The position numbers were made by a program, and so were the translations under genes. Positions 1 through 7,913 of a stretch of DNA of 43,375 nucleotides are shown here, piece after piece; position 1 is the stretch's first letter; every line of letters begins with the position of its first letter. The notes under the pieces are model-generated. The model did no database searches. It was not told the origin of the DNA and saw only the letters and a list, made by a program, of their open reading frames with translations. This DNA is from Sphingomonadales bacterium (GTDB taxonomy: Bacteria > Pseudomonadota > Alphaproteobacteria > Sphingomonadales > Sphingomonadaceae), in assembly GCA_028868535.1 (NCBI GenBank), contig JAGWUH010000033.1:1-43375 (forward strand), written 5' to 3'.

Positions 1-1103
1 ACGTTGGCCAGCGTGTTCTTGACCCGGTGGTTGAGCTCGCGCGTCAGCGAATTGCGGATCGAGGACTGCTCGCGCAGCCAGGTCAGCGAGGTACGGTCCT
101 CCTCCGCCTGGCTGGTCAGCAGGCGCGCCATGATCGTCAGCAGGCTGGCGACCATGATGCCGAACAGCAGCGTCAGCAGCGACAGCGACGACAGCGTGCC
201 GGTGTTCAGCGTCGTCACCTCGAGCACGAAGCGGTGATCGGCGATCGTCACGATGCGGGCGAGCGACTGGTCGGTGCGCGGCCGGGGCTCGACCTGGGCG
301 ATGACGCGGTCCGGAGCGACGGCGCCGTCGTAGAGCCGCACGCCGAGGCCCTGGGTCTGCTCGAGTTCGAGCGCGGACCGGAGGAACGCCTGGCCCTCGA
401 ACGGCGCCGAGATGTAGCCGGTCAGCCGCTGCCGGCCGGCCGGTCCGTCGAACACCGGCATGTAGAGGATGAAGCCGGTCCACAGGCCCGAATGGTCGGG
501 CCGCTCGACCACCAGCCTGCCGGTCGCCACCGGCCGGTTGGTGCGCGCGGCGGCCTCCAGCGCGGGCCGGCGCGACGGCTCGGCGAGGATGTCCTTGCCC
601 AGCGCCCCGCGCTTGGCCGGATCGTCGGTGCCGAGGTAGGTGATCGGCAGCGCGAACGCGCGCGTCGGCGGCGGTGCCGGGTGAACGGTGAACCCGGTCA
701 TTCCTTCCGCGCGCCGCGCCGCCTCGAACGCGGGAATCCCGGCGCGGGGCACGCTTGCCACCCAGCTGATGCCGTCGGGGCTGCGGAACTCCTCGTTCGC
801 CTCCAGATCGCGGGCGAAGTCGCGGAATCCCGCCGCGGTGACCTTGCGCCCGTCGGCGAACAACACCGCCCCGGCCTTGAGATAAGTAACGTGGGCGATC
901 GATCGCCGCATCAGCGCCGACGCGACCGCGCCCGAAACCTCGCGCAACTGGCCGCGATGGCGTTCGGCCTCGACCTGCTCGATCGCGAACACGCTGAGCG
1001 CGGTGATCGCCATCGTCAGCGCAAAAATGCCGAGCGGCACCGCCCGGGGGAAGCGCACGTACCAGCGTTGGGCCTCGACACGGGCAGAAACGATCCGGTC
1101 CAC
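1..1103 (-). CDS. CHASE-domain sensor histidine kinase (HWE/HisKA_2 type), C-terminus cut by window edge
   Basis: Membrane sensor kinase, probably feeding the general stress response. About 367 codons are visible. A first membrane helix lies at roughly residues 22-42, followed by a periplasmic region of about 260 residues that reads like a CHASE domain. A second helix (around LLTLLFGIMVASLLTIM) follows, then a cytoplasmic stretch ending at the window edge in ELNHRVKNTLANV, the phospho-acceptor box of HWE/HisKA_2 kinases. The ATPase domain lies outside the window. I chose the GTG start at 1103-1101 because AGGGGA sits 5 nt upstream. The gene is divergent from nepR-ecfG. In sphingomonads HisKA_2/HWE kinases of this kind (PhyP, Paks) act on PhyR; that role is inferred from neighbourhood and H-box type. 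No phyR is in the window. Confidence 0.85.
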   Translation of the reverse strand, partial: MDRIVSARVEAQRWYVRFPRAVPLGIFALTMAITALSVFAIEQVEAERHRGQLREVSGAVASALMRRSIAHVTYLKAGAVLFADGRKVTAAGFRDFARDLEANEEFRSPDGISWVASVPRAGIPAFEAARRAEGMTGFTVHPAPPPTRAFALPITYLGTDDPAKRGALGKDILAEPSRRPALEAAARTNRPVATGRLVVERPDHSGLWTGFILYMPVFDGPAGRQRLTGYISAPFEGQAFLRSALELEQTQGLGVRLYDGAVAPDRVIAQVEPRPRTDQSLARIVTIADHRFVLEVTTLNTGTLSSLSLLTLLFGIMVASLLTIMARLLTSQAEEDRTSLTWLREQSSIRNSLTRELNHRVKNTLAN

Positions 1104-1206
1104 GCAATCCCCTGCCGTGGCCACCGGTCCGCGCGTCTCCCGTCGGCGTCCCGAAGCAAGGCCGGGGGGCGGGCGCAGGCCGAAAGCAATGAACTTCACT
1201 ACCCCG

Positions 1207-1231
1207 GGAACCATAGAGCGCAAATTTCGTT
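1207..1231 (+). promoter_or_regulatory. EcfG-type (general stress sigma) promoter of nepR-ecfG
   Basis: GGAAC at 1207-1211, a 16-nt spacer, then CGTT at 1228-1231: an exact match to the alphaproteobacterial EcfG consensus GGAAC-N16/17-CGTT. It lies about 70 nt upstream of nepR, implying autoregulation of nepR-ecfG. On the opposite strand, GGAAC (1233-1229) is followed after 16 nt by GGTT (1212-1209), a 3-of-4 match, so one overlapping site may also fire towards the divergent kinase gene. Confidence 0.85.
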
Positions 1232-1300
1232 CCTGAAAAGCCCGGCCTGTGTACAATTTCGTGCATTCGGACAGCGGCGGAAGGCCGGGGAAGGGGCGAC

Positions 1301-1549
1301 ATGGACGGACAGGATCGGGGCGACCCGGAAAAGGGTTCACGGAAAAAGGCGAAGATGGCGAACGACGACAAGGAACAATCCGCGATGCCGCCGCCAGGCC
1401 CCGTGGCCAATGTCGAATCCGGAGGGACGCGCGCCAGGCCGCCCGCCTGGGCGAAGGACTTGCGCGCGCTCTACGACTCGGTGGTGGAAGAGACCCTGCC
1501 GGACAGCTTCATGGACCTGCTGTCGAAGCTTGATCAGGACCCCGAATGA
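1301..1549 (+). CDS. nepR: NepR anti-sigma factor
   Basis: Small anti-sigma factor that holds EcfG inactive until phosphorylated PhyR captures it. The 82-residue product has a charged, disordered N-terminal half. Its C-terminal half carries the NepR signature: LRALYDSVVEETLPD followed by F.DLLSKLD, corresponding to the two helices that clamp the sigma factor and the PhyR sigma-like domain. The gene overlaps ecfG by ATGA (ecfG ATG at 1546, nepR stop at 1547-1549), indicating translational coupling. An in-frame ATG at 1355 would give a 64-residue form that keeps the whole conserved region, so the exact start is uncertain. Transcription should come from the EcfG-type promoter at 1207-1231. Confidence 0.92.
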   Translation: MDGQDRGDPEKGSRKKAKMANDDKEQSAMPPPGPVANVESGGTRARPPAWAKDLRALYDSVVEETLPDSFMDLLSKLDQDPE

Positions 1550-2151
1550 ACAGCTCCCCCCCCGTGGACGAACAGCGCGAAACGAATTTCAAGCGGGAGA
1601 TGACCGCCGTCATCCCGCACCTGCGCGCCTTTGCGCGCGGCCTGTGCGGCGCCAGCGACGTCGCCGACGATCTCGTCCAGGAGACGCTGCTCAAGGCCTG
1701 GGCCGCGCGCGAGCGGTTCGAGCCGGGCACCTCGATGCGCGCCTGGACCTTCGTGATCCTGCGCAATGCCTGGCTTACCGATCTGCGTCGCAACCGTTTC
1801 CGGGGCGAATACGACGAGCAGATGGCCGAGCGCATCCAGACCTCGCCGGCCGAGCAGGAGGCGCCGATCCACCTGGCCGACCTCAACCGCGCGCTGCAGG
1901 CGCTGCCGCCGGAGCGGCGCGAGGCTCTGTTGCTGGTTGGCGCGGGCGGCTTTTCCTACGAGGAGGCGGCGGAGATCTGCGGCTGCGCCGTGGGCACGAT
2001 CAAGAGCCGGGTCGGCCGTGCCCGCGCCGCGTTGTCCGCCGCGATCGAGACCGGCGCGGTCACCCGCCGCGGGCCGGAGCAGGACAGCAAGGCGCACAGC
2101 AGCATCCTTGCCGATCTCGACCGCGCCGCCGGGCGCAAGATCGGCGGCTAG
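1546..2151 (+). CDS. ecfG: EcfG-type ECF sigma factor of the general stress response
   Basis: Alternative sigma factor (201 residues, normal ECF length) that directs RNA polymerase to GGAAC...CGTT promoters. Region 2 is visible as DDLVQETLLKAW and MRAWTFVILRNAWLTDLRR (residues about 40-85). Region 4 is visible as ALQALPPERREALLLV followed by the helix-turn-helix YEEAAEICGCAVGTIKSRV (about 108-160). A polar tail of about 35 residues follows. The gene is coupled to nepR by a 4-nt overlap. With nepR and the adjacent sensor kinase it forms the PhyR-NepR-EcfG stress circuit, with phyR missing from this window. A promoter of its own class lies upstream of nepR. Confidence 0.93.
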   Translation: MNSSPPVDEQRETNFKREMTAVIPHLRAFARGLCGASDVADDLVQETLLKAWAARERFEPGTSMRAWTFVILRNAWLTDLRRNRFRGEYDEQMAERIQTSPAEQEAPIHLADLNRALQALPPERREALLLVGAGGFSYEEAAEICGCAVGTIKSRVGRARAALSAAIETGAVTRRGPEQDSKAHSSILADLDRAAGRKIGG

Positions 2152-2162
2152 AGTGATTTCAA

Positions 2163-2181
2163 GTGAAATGAAACATTTCAC
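2163..2181. terminator. Hairpin downstream of ecfG
   Basis: Perfect 8-bp inverted repeat (2163-2170 with 2174-2181, loop AAA) starting 12 nt after the ecfG stop codon, followed by A-rich sequence. It is the first of three consecutive inverted repeats and a plausible end point for the nepR-ecfG transcript, although no T tract follows on the plus strand. Confidence 0.5.
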
Positions 2182-2210
2182 GGTTCGGAAATCACGAAAA
2201 ACAAAAGAAT

Positions 2211-2286
2211 CTAGAGTCTATACCGATTCAATTTGAATGGTATCGACTCTAGAGCACGCGATCTGACTGGACCGGATCGCGTGCTC
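2211..2286. repeat. Two adjacent long inverted repeats between ecfG and the convergent symporter gene
   Basis: The first hairpin spans 2211-2252: 8 bp (CTAGAGTC with GACTCTAG), a 1x1 mismatch, 5 bp, a bulged G, 5 bp and a 3-nt loop. The second spans 2252-2286: a perfect 12-bp stem (2252-2263 with 2275-2286) and an 11-nt loop. The second encodes the last residues of the symporter and the first covers its stop codon. They probably serve as terminators for the convergent genes. The first is markedly AT-richer than its surroundings. Confidence 0.6.
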
Positions 2287-3568
2287 CGGATGCCTGCAGG
2301 ACCGCGTCGCGGCGGTTCCAGCGATCAACCGTTGCCGCCAGCAACACGTCCATGCAGACGTTGCCCAGCGTCCGCATCAGGTCGGGCAGCATCTCCACCG
2401 CGACCAGCAGGGCCAGTGGCGCCACCGGCACGCCCATGGCCAGCGCGATCGGCCCGATCGAGCTGATGTAGGACACCGTCCCCGAGATCGACGGCGCGCC
2501 GAGCGTGGTCAGCGAGGCGGCGACGACCCCGGCCGCCAGCACCGCCGGGGTCAGCGCCACGCCGGTCAGCCGGGCGACGTAGATCGCCACCGCCAGGTTC
2601 ATCGCCGGGCCGGTGGCGCGGAACAGCGCCACCGCCAGCGGCAGCACGAAATCGGCGCTGCTCTCGCGCACGCCGAGGCGGCGGCACGCGGCGAGCATCG
2701 CCGGCAGGCTGGCCAGCGACGATTGCGTCGACAGCGCGACGGCCTCGACCGGCAGCAGCGCCCGCGCATAGGCGCCGAGCGGGAGTCGCGCGCCCAGCAC
2801 CGCCAGCGCGTAGCCGGCCAGCATGACGACGCCGCCCACCGCGCTGACCACGGCGATGTAGTGCGCCAGCACCGCGAACGCGGCCGCGCCGGTCTTCGCC
2901 GCGACGCCAAGGCTGAGCGCCAGCACGCCGATCGGGGCGAGCGCCAGCACCCAGCCGATCACGATCATCATCGCCGCGGCCACGCCCTCGAACAGCGGCA
3001 GCACGGCGCGACGGGTCGGCGCCGGCAGCCGGCCGAGCGCCGCCGCGAACAGCGCGAAGAACACGATCACTGGCAGCACCGCGCCGCCGGCGGCGCTGGC
3101 GAAGACGTTGTCCGGAACCAGCGAGGACAGGAACGCGCCGACGCCGGGCAAGGCCTGCCCGGCGGGCGTCGGGACGGCGCTGAGCGCGGTCGCGGCGGTG
3201 CCGGGAATCGGGAACAGCGCCAGCAGCAGCGGCGTCGCCAGCGCCGCCATCACCGCGCCGCCGACCAGGAAGGCGACGATCAGGCCCAGCGTGCGGCGCG
3301 CGGTGGCGCCGCCGCGCGCCGCCTCGATGGTGCGGACGACGCCGATCACCAGCAGCGACACCACCAGCGGCAGGATCGTCATCTGCAGGCCCTTGAGCCA
3401 GAGCTCGCCGATCGGCGCGGCTACCGCCAGCAGCGGGGCGAGGACCGGCGGCGGCAGGAACAGTCCGGCGGCCAGCCCGGCGCCCAGCGCGGCCAGCGTC
3501 CAGCCGGTGGGCACGGTGATCTCGGGCAGCGGGGCGTCGCCGGGAAGGTCGGTCGGGGTGGCGTTCAA
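2249..3568 (-). CDS. Sodium:dicarboxylate symporter (SDF/DAACS family)
   Basis: Inner-membrane secondary transporter (439 residues) of the glutamate/C4-dicarboxylate symporter family, probably taking up dicarboxylates or acidic amino acids with Na+ or H+. It has about eight hydrophobic segments. The serine-rich re-entrant loop is visible as [13 protein letters not shown], and a diverged form of the substrate-binding helix as [17 protein letters not shown], in place of the usual NMDGTAL type. A second re-entrant loop is at [13 protein letters not shown]. The substrate cannot be assigned because the usual NMDGT motif is altered. The start is TTG at 3568, supported by GAAGG about 10 nt upstream; GTG at codon 19 is an alternative. 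The 3' end overlaps hairpins shared with the ecfG side. It is divergent from glmM. Confidence 0.85.
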   Translation of the reverse strand: MNATPTDLPGDAPLPEITVPTGWTLAALGAGLAAGLFLPPPVLAPLLAVAAPIGELWLKGLQMTILPLVVSLLVIGVVRTIEAARGGATARRTLGLIVAFLVGGAVMAALATPLLLALFPIPGTAATALSAVPTPAGQALPGVGAFLSSLVPDNVFASAAGGAVLPVIVFFALFAAALGRLPAPTRRAVLPLFEGVAAAMMIVIGWVLALAPIGVLALSLGVAAKTGAAAFAVLAHYIAVVSAVGGVVMLAGYALAVLGARLPLGAYARALLPVEAVALSTQSSLASLPAMLAACRRLGVRESSADFVLPLAVALFRATGPAMNLAVAIYVARLTGVALTPAVLAAGVVAASLTTLGAPSISGTVSYISSIGPIALAMGVPVAPLALLVAVEMLPDLMRTLGNVCMDVLLAATVDRWNRRDAVLQASGARDPVQSDRVL

Positions 3569-3677
3569 GCGGGTCTACCTTCACCAGATTTTGAGCGGAC
3601 GACTGTACCGGGCTTGCGCTAAAGGGCAAACCGGCGCAGCGGGCGCCGGGCGGACCATGCCGCAACGAGGGGTAACG

Positions 3678-5018
3678 ATGGCACGACAGTTTTTCGGCAC
3701 CGACGGCATTCGCGGCCGCACCAATGCCGGAGTGATGACCGCGCAGATCGCGATGAAGGTGGGCCAGGCGGCGGGAATCCGCTTCCTGCGCGGGGCGCAT
3801 CGCCATCGCGTCGTCATCGGCAAGGACACGCGCCTTTCGGGCTACATGCTGGAAAACGCGCTGGTTGCCGGCTTCACCAGCGTCGGCATGGACGTGGTCC
3901 TGCTCGGGCCGATGCCGACGCCGGCCGTCGCCCTGCTCACGCGGGAGCTGCGCGCTGATGTCGGCGTGATGATCTCGGCCAGCCACAACCCCTACGAGGA
4001 CAACGGCATCAAGCTGTTCGGCCCCGACGGCTTCAAGCTTTCGGACGAGGACGAGCTGGCGATCGAGGCGATGCTGGCGCAGGACCAGCCGCTCGCCGAT
4101 GCCGCCGAGATCGGTCGCGCGCGGCGCATCGACGATGCGCGCGGCCGCTACATCCACGCGGTCAAGTCGTCGCTGCCCGACGACGTGCGGCTCGACGGGC
4201 TGAAGATCGTCGTCGATTGCGCCAACGGCGCCGCCTACCAGGTCGCGCCCTCGGCGATGTGGGAGCTGGGCGCGGAAGTCATCACCCTGGGCGTCAATCC
4301 CAACGGCAAGAACATCAACGACAAGTGCGGCTCCACCCATGTCGAGCTGCTCAAGGAAACCGTGGTCGCGTCCGGCGCCGACATCGGCATCGCCCTCGAC
4401 GGCGACGCGGACCGGCTGATCGTCGTCGACGAGCTGGGCCGGGTCGTCGATGGCGACCAGATCATGGCCCTGATCGGCACCCGGCTGGCGGCGCAGGGCC
4501 GGCTGCGCGGCGGCGGCGTCGTCGCCACGGTGATGTCCAACCTCGGCCTCGAACGCTGCCTCGCGGCGCAGGGACTGACGCTGGAACGGACCAAGGTTGG
4601 CGATCGCTACGTGCTCGAACGCATGAAGCAGGGCGGGTTCAACGTCGGCGGCGAGCAATCGGGGCACATGATCCTGCTCGACCACGCCACCACCGGCGAC
4701 GGCACCGTCGCGGCACTGCAGGTGCTGGCGGCGCTGGTCCGGTCGGGCAAGCGCGCCAGCGAGCTGCTGCACCAGTTCGATCCGGTGCCGCAGTTGCTGA
4801 AGAACGTACGCTTTTCGGGCGGCAAGCCGCTCGACGACCCGAAAGTCCAGGCGGTGATCGCCGATTGCGAGGCGGCGCTGGCCGGCAAGGGCCGGCTGGT
4901 GATCCGCGCCTCGGGCACCGAGCCGGTGATCCGGGTCATGGCCGAGGGCGACGATGCCGGGCAGGTCGAGCAGGTCGTCGACACGATCTGCGACGCGGTC
5001 AGGCTGGCGGCGGGCTGA
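3678..5018 (+). CDS. glmM: Phosphoglucosamine mutase
   Basis: Cytoplasmic enzyme interconverting glucosamine-6-phosphate and glucosamine-1-phosphate, feeding UDP-GlcNAc for peptidoglycan and LPS. The 446-residue length is normal. Visible landmarks are FFGTDGIRG at the N-terminus, the phosphoserine loop ISASHNP (Ser102), the magnesium loop DGDADR (Asp241, 243, 245), the sugar-binding GGEQSGH, and the phosphate-binding [12 protein letters not shown] near the C-terminus. The ATG at 3678 follows GAGG and begins exactly at the family start [10 protein letters not shown]; the in-frame upstream extension to 3108 overlaps the divergent symporter and is not used. The usual partner glmU is not in this window. 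Confidence 0.97.
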   Translation: MARQFFGTDGIRGRTNAGVMTAQIAMKVGQAAGIRFLRGAHRHRVVIGKDTRLSGYMLENALVAGFTSVGMDVVLLGPMPTPAVALLTRELRADVGVMISASHNPYEDNGIKLFGPDGFKLSDEDELAIEAMLAQDQPLADAAEIGRARRIDDARGRYIHAVKSSLPDDVRLDGLKIVVDCANGAAYQVAPSAMWELGAEVITLGVNPNGKNINDKCGSTHVELLKETVVASGADIGIALDGDADRLIVVDELGRVVDGDQIMALIGTRLAAQGRLRGGGVVATVMSNLGLERCLAAQGLTLERTKVGDRYVLERMKQGGFNVGGEQSGHMILLDHATTGDGTVAALQVLAALVRSGKRASELLHQFDPVPQLLKNVRFSGGKPLDDPKVQAVIADCEAALAGKGRLVIRASGTEPVIRVMAEGDDAGQVEQVVDTICDAVRLAAG

Positions 5019-5074
5019 GGGCCGCCGCCCGGTCCGACTGTCGGCCGGCTTGACAACCGCGGACGCGCGCTCCG

Positions 5075-5082
5075 ATGGTTAA
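5075..5082 (-). promoter_or_regulatory. TTAACCAT site (CtrA half-site-like) upstream of the PEP-CTERM gene
   Basis: ATGGTTAA on the plus strand, i.e. TTAACCAT on the minus strand, the 8-mer reported for CtrA half-sites in several alphaproteobacteria. The same 8-mer occurs upstream of two of the RTX genes (21917 and 24335). Binding is not demonstrated; the match is to the short motif only. Confidence 0.3.
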
Positions 5083-5119
5083 CGCGGGGTATATGCAGAA
5101 ACCCGCCATTTTTCATATC

Positions 5120-5135
5120 TGGCACGAAGCATGCA
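5120..5135 (+). promoter_or_regulatory. Sigma-54 (RpoN)-like -24/-12 promoter
   Basis: TGGCACG-N4-ATGCA matches the RpoN consensus TGGCACR-N4-TTGCW at all positions but one (A for the first T of TTGC), with the GG (5121-5122) and GC (5133-5134) doublets at the required spacing. It lies about 70 nt upstream of the small PEP-CTERM-like gene. PEP-CTERM genes are known to be controlled by RpoN with PrsK/PrsR in other bacteria, which makes the match more credible. Confidence 0.5.
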
Positions 5136-5207
5136 TTCATTCGTCCGCAACCTTTCGCGCGTGGCCGCCGGCCGCCGGCGGGGGTGGGGGCGAAGGAACG
5201 GCTGTCG

Positions 5208-5378
5208 ATGCGTGCGTGGGGGAAATTGTCCGCCGGATTGTTCGTGAGCCTGCTGGCGAGCCAGCCGGCGCTGGCGCAGAGCGGGCTGGTGTCCGAACCC
5301 TCGGACCTGTCGCTGCTGGTGCTCGGCATCGTCGGGCTGCTGCTCGGCCGGCAGGGCGCGCGCAAGCGGCCCCAATAG
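5208..5378 (+). CDS. Miniature PEP-CTERM-like exported protein
   Basis: A 56-residue protein that is almost only sorting signals. It has an N-terminal signal peptide with a cleavage-like ASQPALAQ (about residues 17-24) and five intervening residues. The rest is a C-terminal tripartite tail: the SEPS motif, a hydrophobic helix (LSLLVLGIVGLLLG) and a basic end (RQGARKRPQ). This matches the layout of PEP-CTERM proteins processed by exosortase, though the motif is SEPS rather than VPEP. I chose ATG 5208 because AAGGA lies 10 nt upstream; an in-frame GTG at 5184 would add eight residues and no signal-peptide feature. A sigma-54-like promoter lies upstream. No exosortase gene is in the window. Function unknown; it could also be a plain small membrane protein. 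Confidence 0.65.
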   Translation: MRAWGKLSAGLFVSLLASQPALAQSGLVSEPSDLSLLVLGIVGLLLGRQGARKRPQ

Positions 5379-5418
5379 AAGACTTGACCGGCGGCCGGCC
5401 GCGCCGCATCCGGGCGGC

Positions 5419-5757
5419 ATGGAAAACGATCCTGCCGCTTCGTCGACCCTGCAACGCCTCGAGGCGGTGATCGCCGCGCGCCGCGCCGCCGATCCGGACA
5501 GCAGCTATGTCGCCCGCCTGAACGCGCGCGGGCTGGGCAAGATCACCCAGAAGCTGGGCGAGGAAGCCGTCGAATGCGTGATCGCGGCGCTGGCGCAGGA
5601 CCGCGCGGCGCTGGTCGGCGAGGCGGCGGACCTGCTGTTCCACCTGCTGGTGCTGCTCGGCGCCAAGGGCATCCCGCTGGCCGACGTGCTGGCCGAGCTG
5701 GATCGCCGCGAGGGCGTCTCGGGCATCGCCGAAAAGGCCGCCCGGACCGCGTCCTGA
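5419..5757 (+). CDS. hisE: Phosphoribosyl-ATP pyrophosphohydrolase
   Basis: Second step of histidine biosynthesis: hydrolysis of phosphoribosyl-ATP to phosphoribosyl-AMP and pyrophosphate. The 112-residue all-helical MazG-like fold is of normal length. The metal-binding helix is clear as GKITQKLGEEAVECVIAA and the second acidic helix as LVGEAADLLFHLLVLL. The other his genes are not in this window; here hisE is followed after 33 nt by the HIT protein, a pairing common at the end of alphaproteobacterial his clusters. No strong ribosome binding site is visible before the ATG. Confidence 0.95.
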   Translation: MENDPAASSTLQRLEAVIAARRAADPDSSYVARLNARGLGKITQKLGEEAVECVIAALAQDRAALVGEAADLLFHLLVLLGAKGIPLADVLAELDRREGVSGIAEKAARTAS

Positions 5758-5790
5758 TCCCCCTTTTCCCGACCAGCGCGAGAGCAAGCG

Positions 5791-6168
5791 ATGCCGATCG
5801 ATCCCCGCCAGCCCTACGACGATGACAACATCTTCGCGCGCATCCTGCGCGGCGAGATCCCCTGCAACCGGGTCTACGAGGACGATTGGGCGCTGGCATT
5901 CCACGATATCCGCCCGCAGGCGCCGGTGCACGTGCTGGTGATCCCGAAGGGACGCTATGTCTCGTGGGACGATTTCACCGCCACCGCCGGCGATGCGGAG
6001 ATCGGCGGCTTCACCCGCGCGGTCGGCAACGTCACCCGCCAGCTCGGGCTCGACGCGCCGGGCTACCGGCTGATGGTCAACATGGGCGGGCATGGCCACC
6101 AGGAAGTGCCCCACCTCCACGTCCACATCTTCGGCGGGCGCCAGTTCCTGCACATGATCGTCGATTGA
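5791..6168 (+). CDS. HIT family nucleotide hydrolase (HinT-like)
   Basis: Histidine-triad protein (125 residues) of the HinT branch, which hydrolyses nucleoside phosphoramidates such as AMP-lysine. The N-terminal part NIFARILRGEIPCNRVYED is the typical HinT opening, and the catalytic triad motif is present as PHLHVHIFGG near the C-terminus. The cytoplasmic role in metabolism is not defined in bacteria. It follows hisE on the same strand with a 33-nt gap and is probably co-transcribed with it. Confidence 0.93.
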   Translation: MPIDPRQPYDDDNIFARILRGEIPCNRVYEDDWALAFHDIRPQAPVHVLVIPKGRYVSWDDFTATAGDAEIGGFTRAVGNVTRQLGLDAPGYRLMVNMGGHGHQEVPHLHVHIFGGRQFLHMIVD

Positions 6169-6253
6169 CCGCGCGGCGCGACGCCCTGCGCGCGCGGCGC
6201 GCCGAACGCCGAGCCTTTTCCTGCGGCGGCAGAGCGGCTACATCGCCGCCGGC

Positions 6254-6727
6254 ATGACGTCACTTCCCCTGCCTCCCGGCGGCCGTTTCGACGGGCCCGT
6301 GCACCGCTATGCCGTGCGCGCCTTCTTCGAGGACACCGACCTGTCGGGGATGGTGTACCACGCCAACTACCTGCGCTGGTTCGAGCGCGCGCGATCGGAC
6401 ATGCTGCGGCTGCTGGGGATCGACCAGCGCGCCGCGCAGGACGCGGGCGAGGGCGCCTATGCCGTCTCCGAGGCGACGATCCGCTATCGCGCGCCGGCGC
6501 GGCTGGACGATGTCGTGCTGATCGAGAGCGTCGCGGAAGACATCGGCGCCGCTTCGGTCCGGCTGTTCCAGCAGGCCTTTCGCCGCGATGCCGATGACCG
6601 GCTGACGCTGCTCGCCGATGTCCGGCTGCGCGTCGGCTTCGTCGCGCCCGATGGCCGTCCGCGCCGCCAGCCGGCGGCCTGGCGCGCCGCCTTTGCCACC
6701 ATCACCCCCGTACCGGAGCCGCAATGA
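6254..6727 (+). CDS. ybgC: Tol-Pal-associated acyl-CoA thioesterase YbgC
   Basis: Hot-dog fold thioesterase (157 residues) that hydrolyses acyl-CoA or acyl-ACP and is the customary first gene of the tol-pal operon. The active-site segment EDTDLSGMVYHANYLRWFE carries the conserved Asp and the HANY signature of the YbgC/4-hydroxybenzoyl-CoA thioesterase family. Its stop overlaps the tolQ start (ATGA at 6724-6727), so the two are translationally coupled. The gene likely marks the 5' end of the operon; the upstream intergenic region of 85 nt shows no promoter I can call with confidence. Confidence 0.94.
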   Translation: MTSLPLPPGGRFDGPVHRYAVRAFFEDTDLSGMVYHANYLRWFERARSDMLRLLGIDQRAAQDAGEGAYAVSEATIRYRAPARLDDVVLIESVAEDIGAASVRLFQQAFRRDADDRLTLLADVRLRVGFVAPDGRPRRQPAAWRAAFATITPVPEPQ

Positions 6728-7431
6728 CGCCCGTTTCCCTGCTTTCCGCTGCCGCCGCGCTGCACAGCGGCGCCCGGCTCGATCCGCTCAAGCTGTTCCT
6801 CGATGCCGACATCGTCGTCCAGGCGATCATGGCCGGGCTGCTGCTGGCCTCGGTCTGGGTGTGGACGATCGTGCTGTCGTTCGGCTTCCGCATGGCCTCG
6901 CTGCGGCGGCGCAGCGACGGCTACGAGACCGAGTTCTGGAAGGCGCGCGATCTCGAGGCATTCCAGGCCGGCGCCGGCAAGGCCGATCTGCCGCTGTCGC
7001 GCGTGGTCGCGGCGGGAATGGGTGAGTGGCGGCGCGCAGCCGGCCAGAAGGTGGATCTCGAAGGCGCGCGGCAGCGGCTGGCGGTGGCGATGGACCTCGT
7101 CGTCGCCCAGGAGGCGGAACGGCTGGGGGATCGGCTCAACTTCCTCGCCACCGTCGGCTCGGTGGCGCCGTTCGTCGGGCTGTTCGGTACCGTCTGGGGG
7201 ATCATGGCGGCGTTCTTCCAGATCGGGCAGGAGCAGAATTCCTCGCTCGCCGTGGTCGCCCCCGGCATTGCCGAGGCGCTGGCCGCCACCGCGATCGGCC
7301 TGTTCGCGGCGATCCCGGCGGTGATCGCCTACAACCGCTTCTCGCACCGGGTGAACGCCTACGAGGCGCGGATGCAGCGCTTCGCCGACAAGCTCCACGC
7401 CAGCCTCGGCCGCGACCTGGAGAGCCGCTGA
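6724..7431 (+). CDS. tolQ: Tol-Pal system proton channel subunit TolQ
   Basis: Inner-membrane stator protein (235 residues, normal) of the Tol-Pal machine, which uses the proton motive force to draw the outer membrane inwards at division. It belongs to the MotA/TolQ/ExbB family. One helix lies near the N-terminus (around MAGLLLASVWVWTIVLSF, about residues 36-55) and two in the C-terminal half, with the family segment TVGSVAPFVGLFGTVWGIM and then GIAEALAATAIGLFAAIPAV. It overlaps ybgC by 4 nt and is followed by tolR 1 nt after its stop. Confidence 0.96.
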   Translation: MTPVSLLSAAAALHSGARLDPLKLFLDADIVVQAIMAGLLLASVWVWTIVLSFGFRMASLRRRSDGYETEFWKARDLEAFQAGAGKADLPLSRVVAAGMGEWRRAAGQKVDLEGARQRLAVAMDLVVAQEAERLGDRLNFLATVGSVAPFVGLFGTVWGIMAAFFQIGQEQNSSLAVVAPGIAEALAATAIGLFAAIPAVIAYNRFSHRVNAYEARMQRFADKLHASLGRDLESR

Positions 7432-7432
7432 G

Positions 7433-7903
7433 ATGGCGATGGGGCTGCACCGGTTTGCCCGCGGGCGAGGCCGCCGCGGCGGCGCCCGCGCGCCGATGGC
7501 GGACATCAACGTCACCCCGCTGGTCGATGTCATGCTGGTGCTGCTGGTGATCTTCATGGTCACCGCGCCGCTGCTCAAGGCCGGGGTGCCGATCGACCTG
7601 CCCGACAGCCGCGCCAGGCCGCTCGACCAGACGCCGAAGCAGGTCACCGTGACGATGGACCGCGACGGCAAGGTCTTCCTCGACGATGCCGAGCTGGCGC
7701 CCGGCGAACTCGCCGATCGCATTGCCGCGCTGCCGCCGGGGGCGGACGGCAAGCCGCCGCTGGTGGTGCTGCGCGCCGATCGCAGCCTCGACTATGGCCG
7801 CGTCGTCGGCCTGATGGGCGAGCTGAACCGGGGCGGGGTCACCGCGATCTCGCTGGTGACGGTGGCCGGGTCGGTCAGTGCCGGTTCAGGCGGCAGGCCC
7901 TAG
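7433..7903 (+). CDS. tolR: Tol-Pal system protein TolR
   Basis: Second proton-channel component (156 residues, ExbD/TolR family). A short basic cytoplasmic N-terminus leads into one membrane helix. The channel aspartate sits in the motif DINVTPLVDVMLVLLVIFMV (the Asp of PLVDV), followed by a periplasmic domain with the family segment VPIDLPD. The start is one base after the tolQ stop, so it is surely in the same transcript. It partners TolQ and TolA in the inner membrane. Confidence 0.96.
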   Translation: MAMGLHRFARGRGRRGGARAPMADINVTPLVDVMLVLLVIFMVTAPLLKAGVPIDLPDSRARPLDQTPKQVTVTMDRDGKVFLDDAELAPGELADRIAALPPGADGKPPLVVLRADRSLDYGRVVGLMGELNRGGVTAISLVTVAGSVSAGSGGRP

Positions 7904-7913
7904 CGGGCAGGCG

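Noticed and set aside
27..2156. A 709-codon plus-strand frame over the kinase and nepR-ecfG.
   Set aside because: It is a GC-skew shadow: Arg/Gly/His-rich without domains, and three recognised genes occupy the same DNA in other frames.
3108..3677. In-frame upstream extension of glmM (190 codons).
   Set aside because: It overlaps the divergent symporter gene and precedes the family N-terminus [10 protein letters not shown], which has its own ribosome binding site.
5050..5078. TTGACA at 5050-5055 as a sigma-70 promoter for the PEP-CTERM gene.
   Set aside because: No acceptable -10 hexamer at 16-18 nt; the sigma-54-like site further down is a better match.
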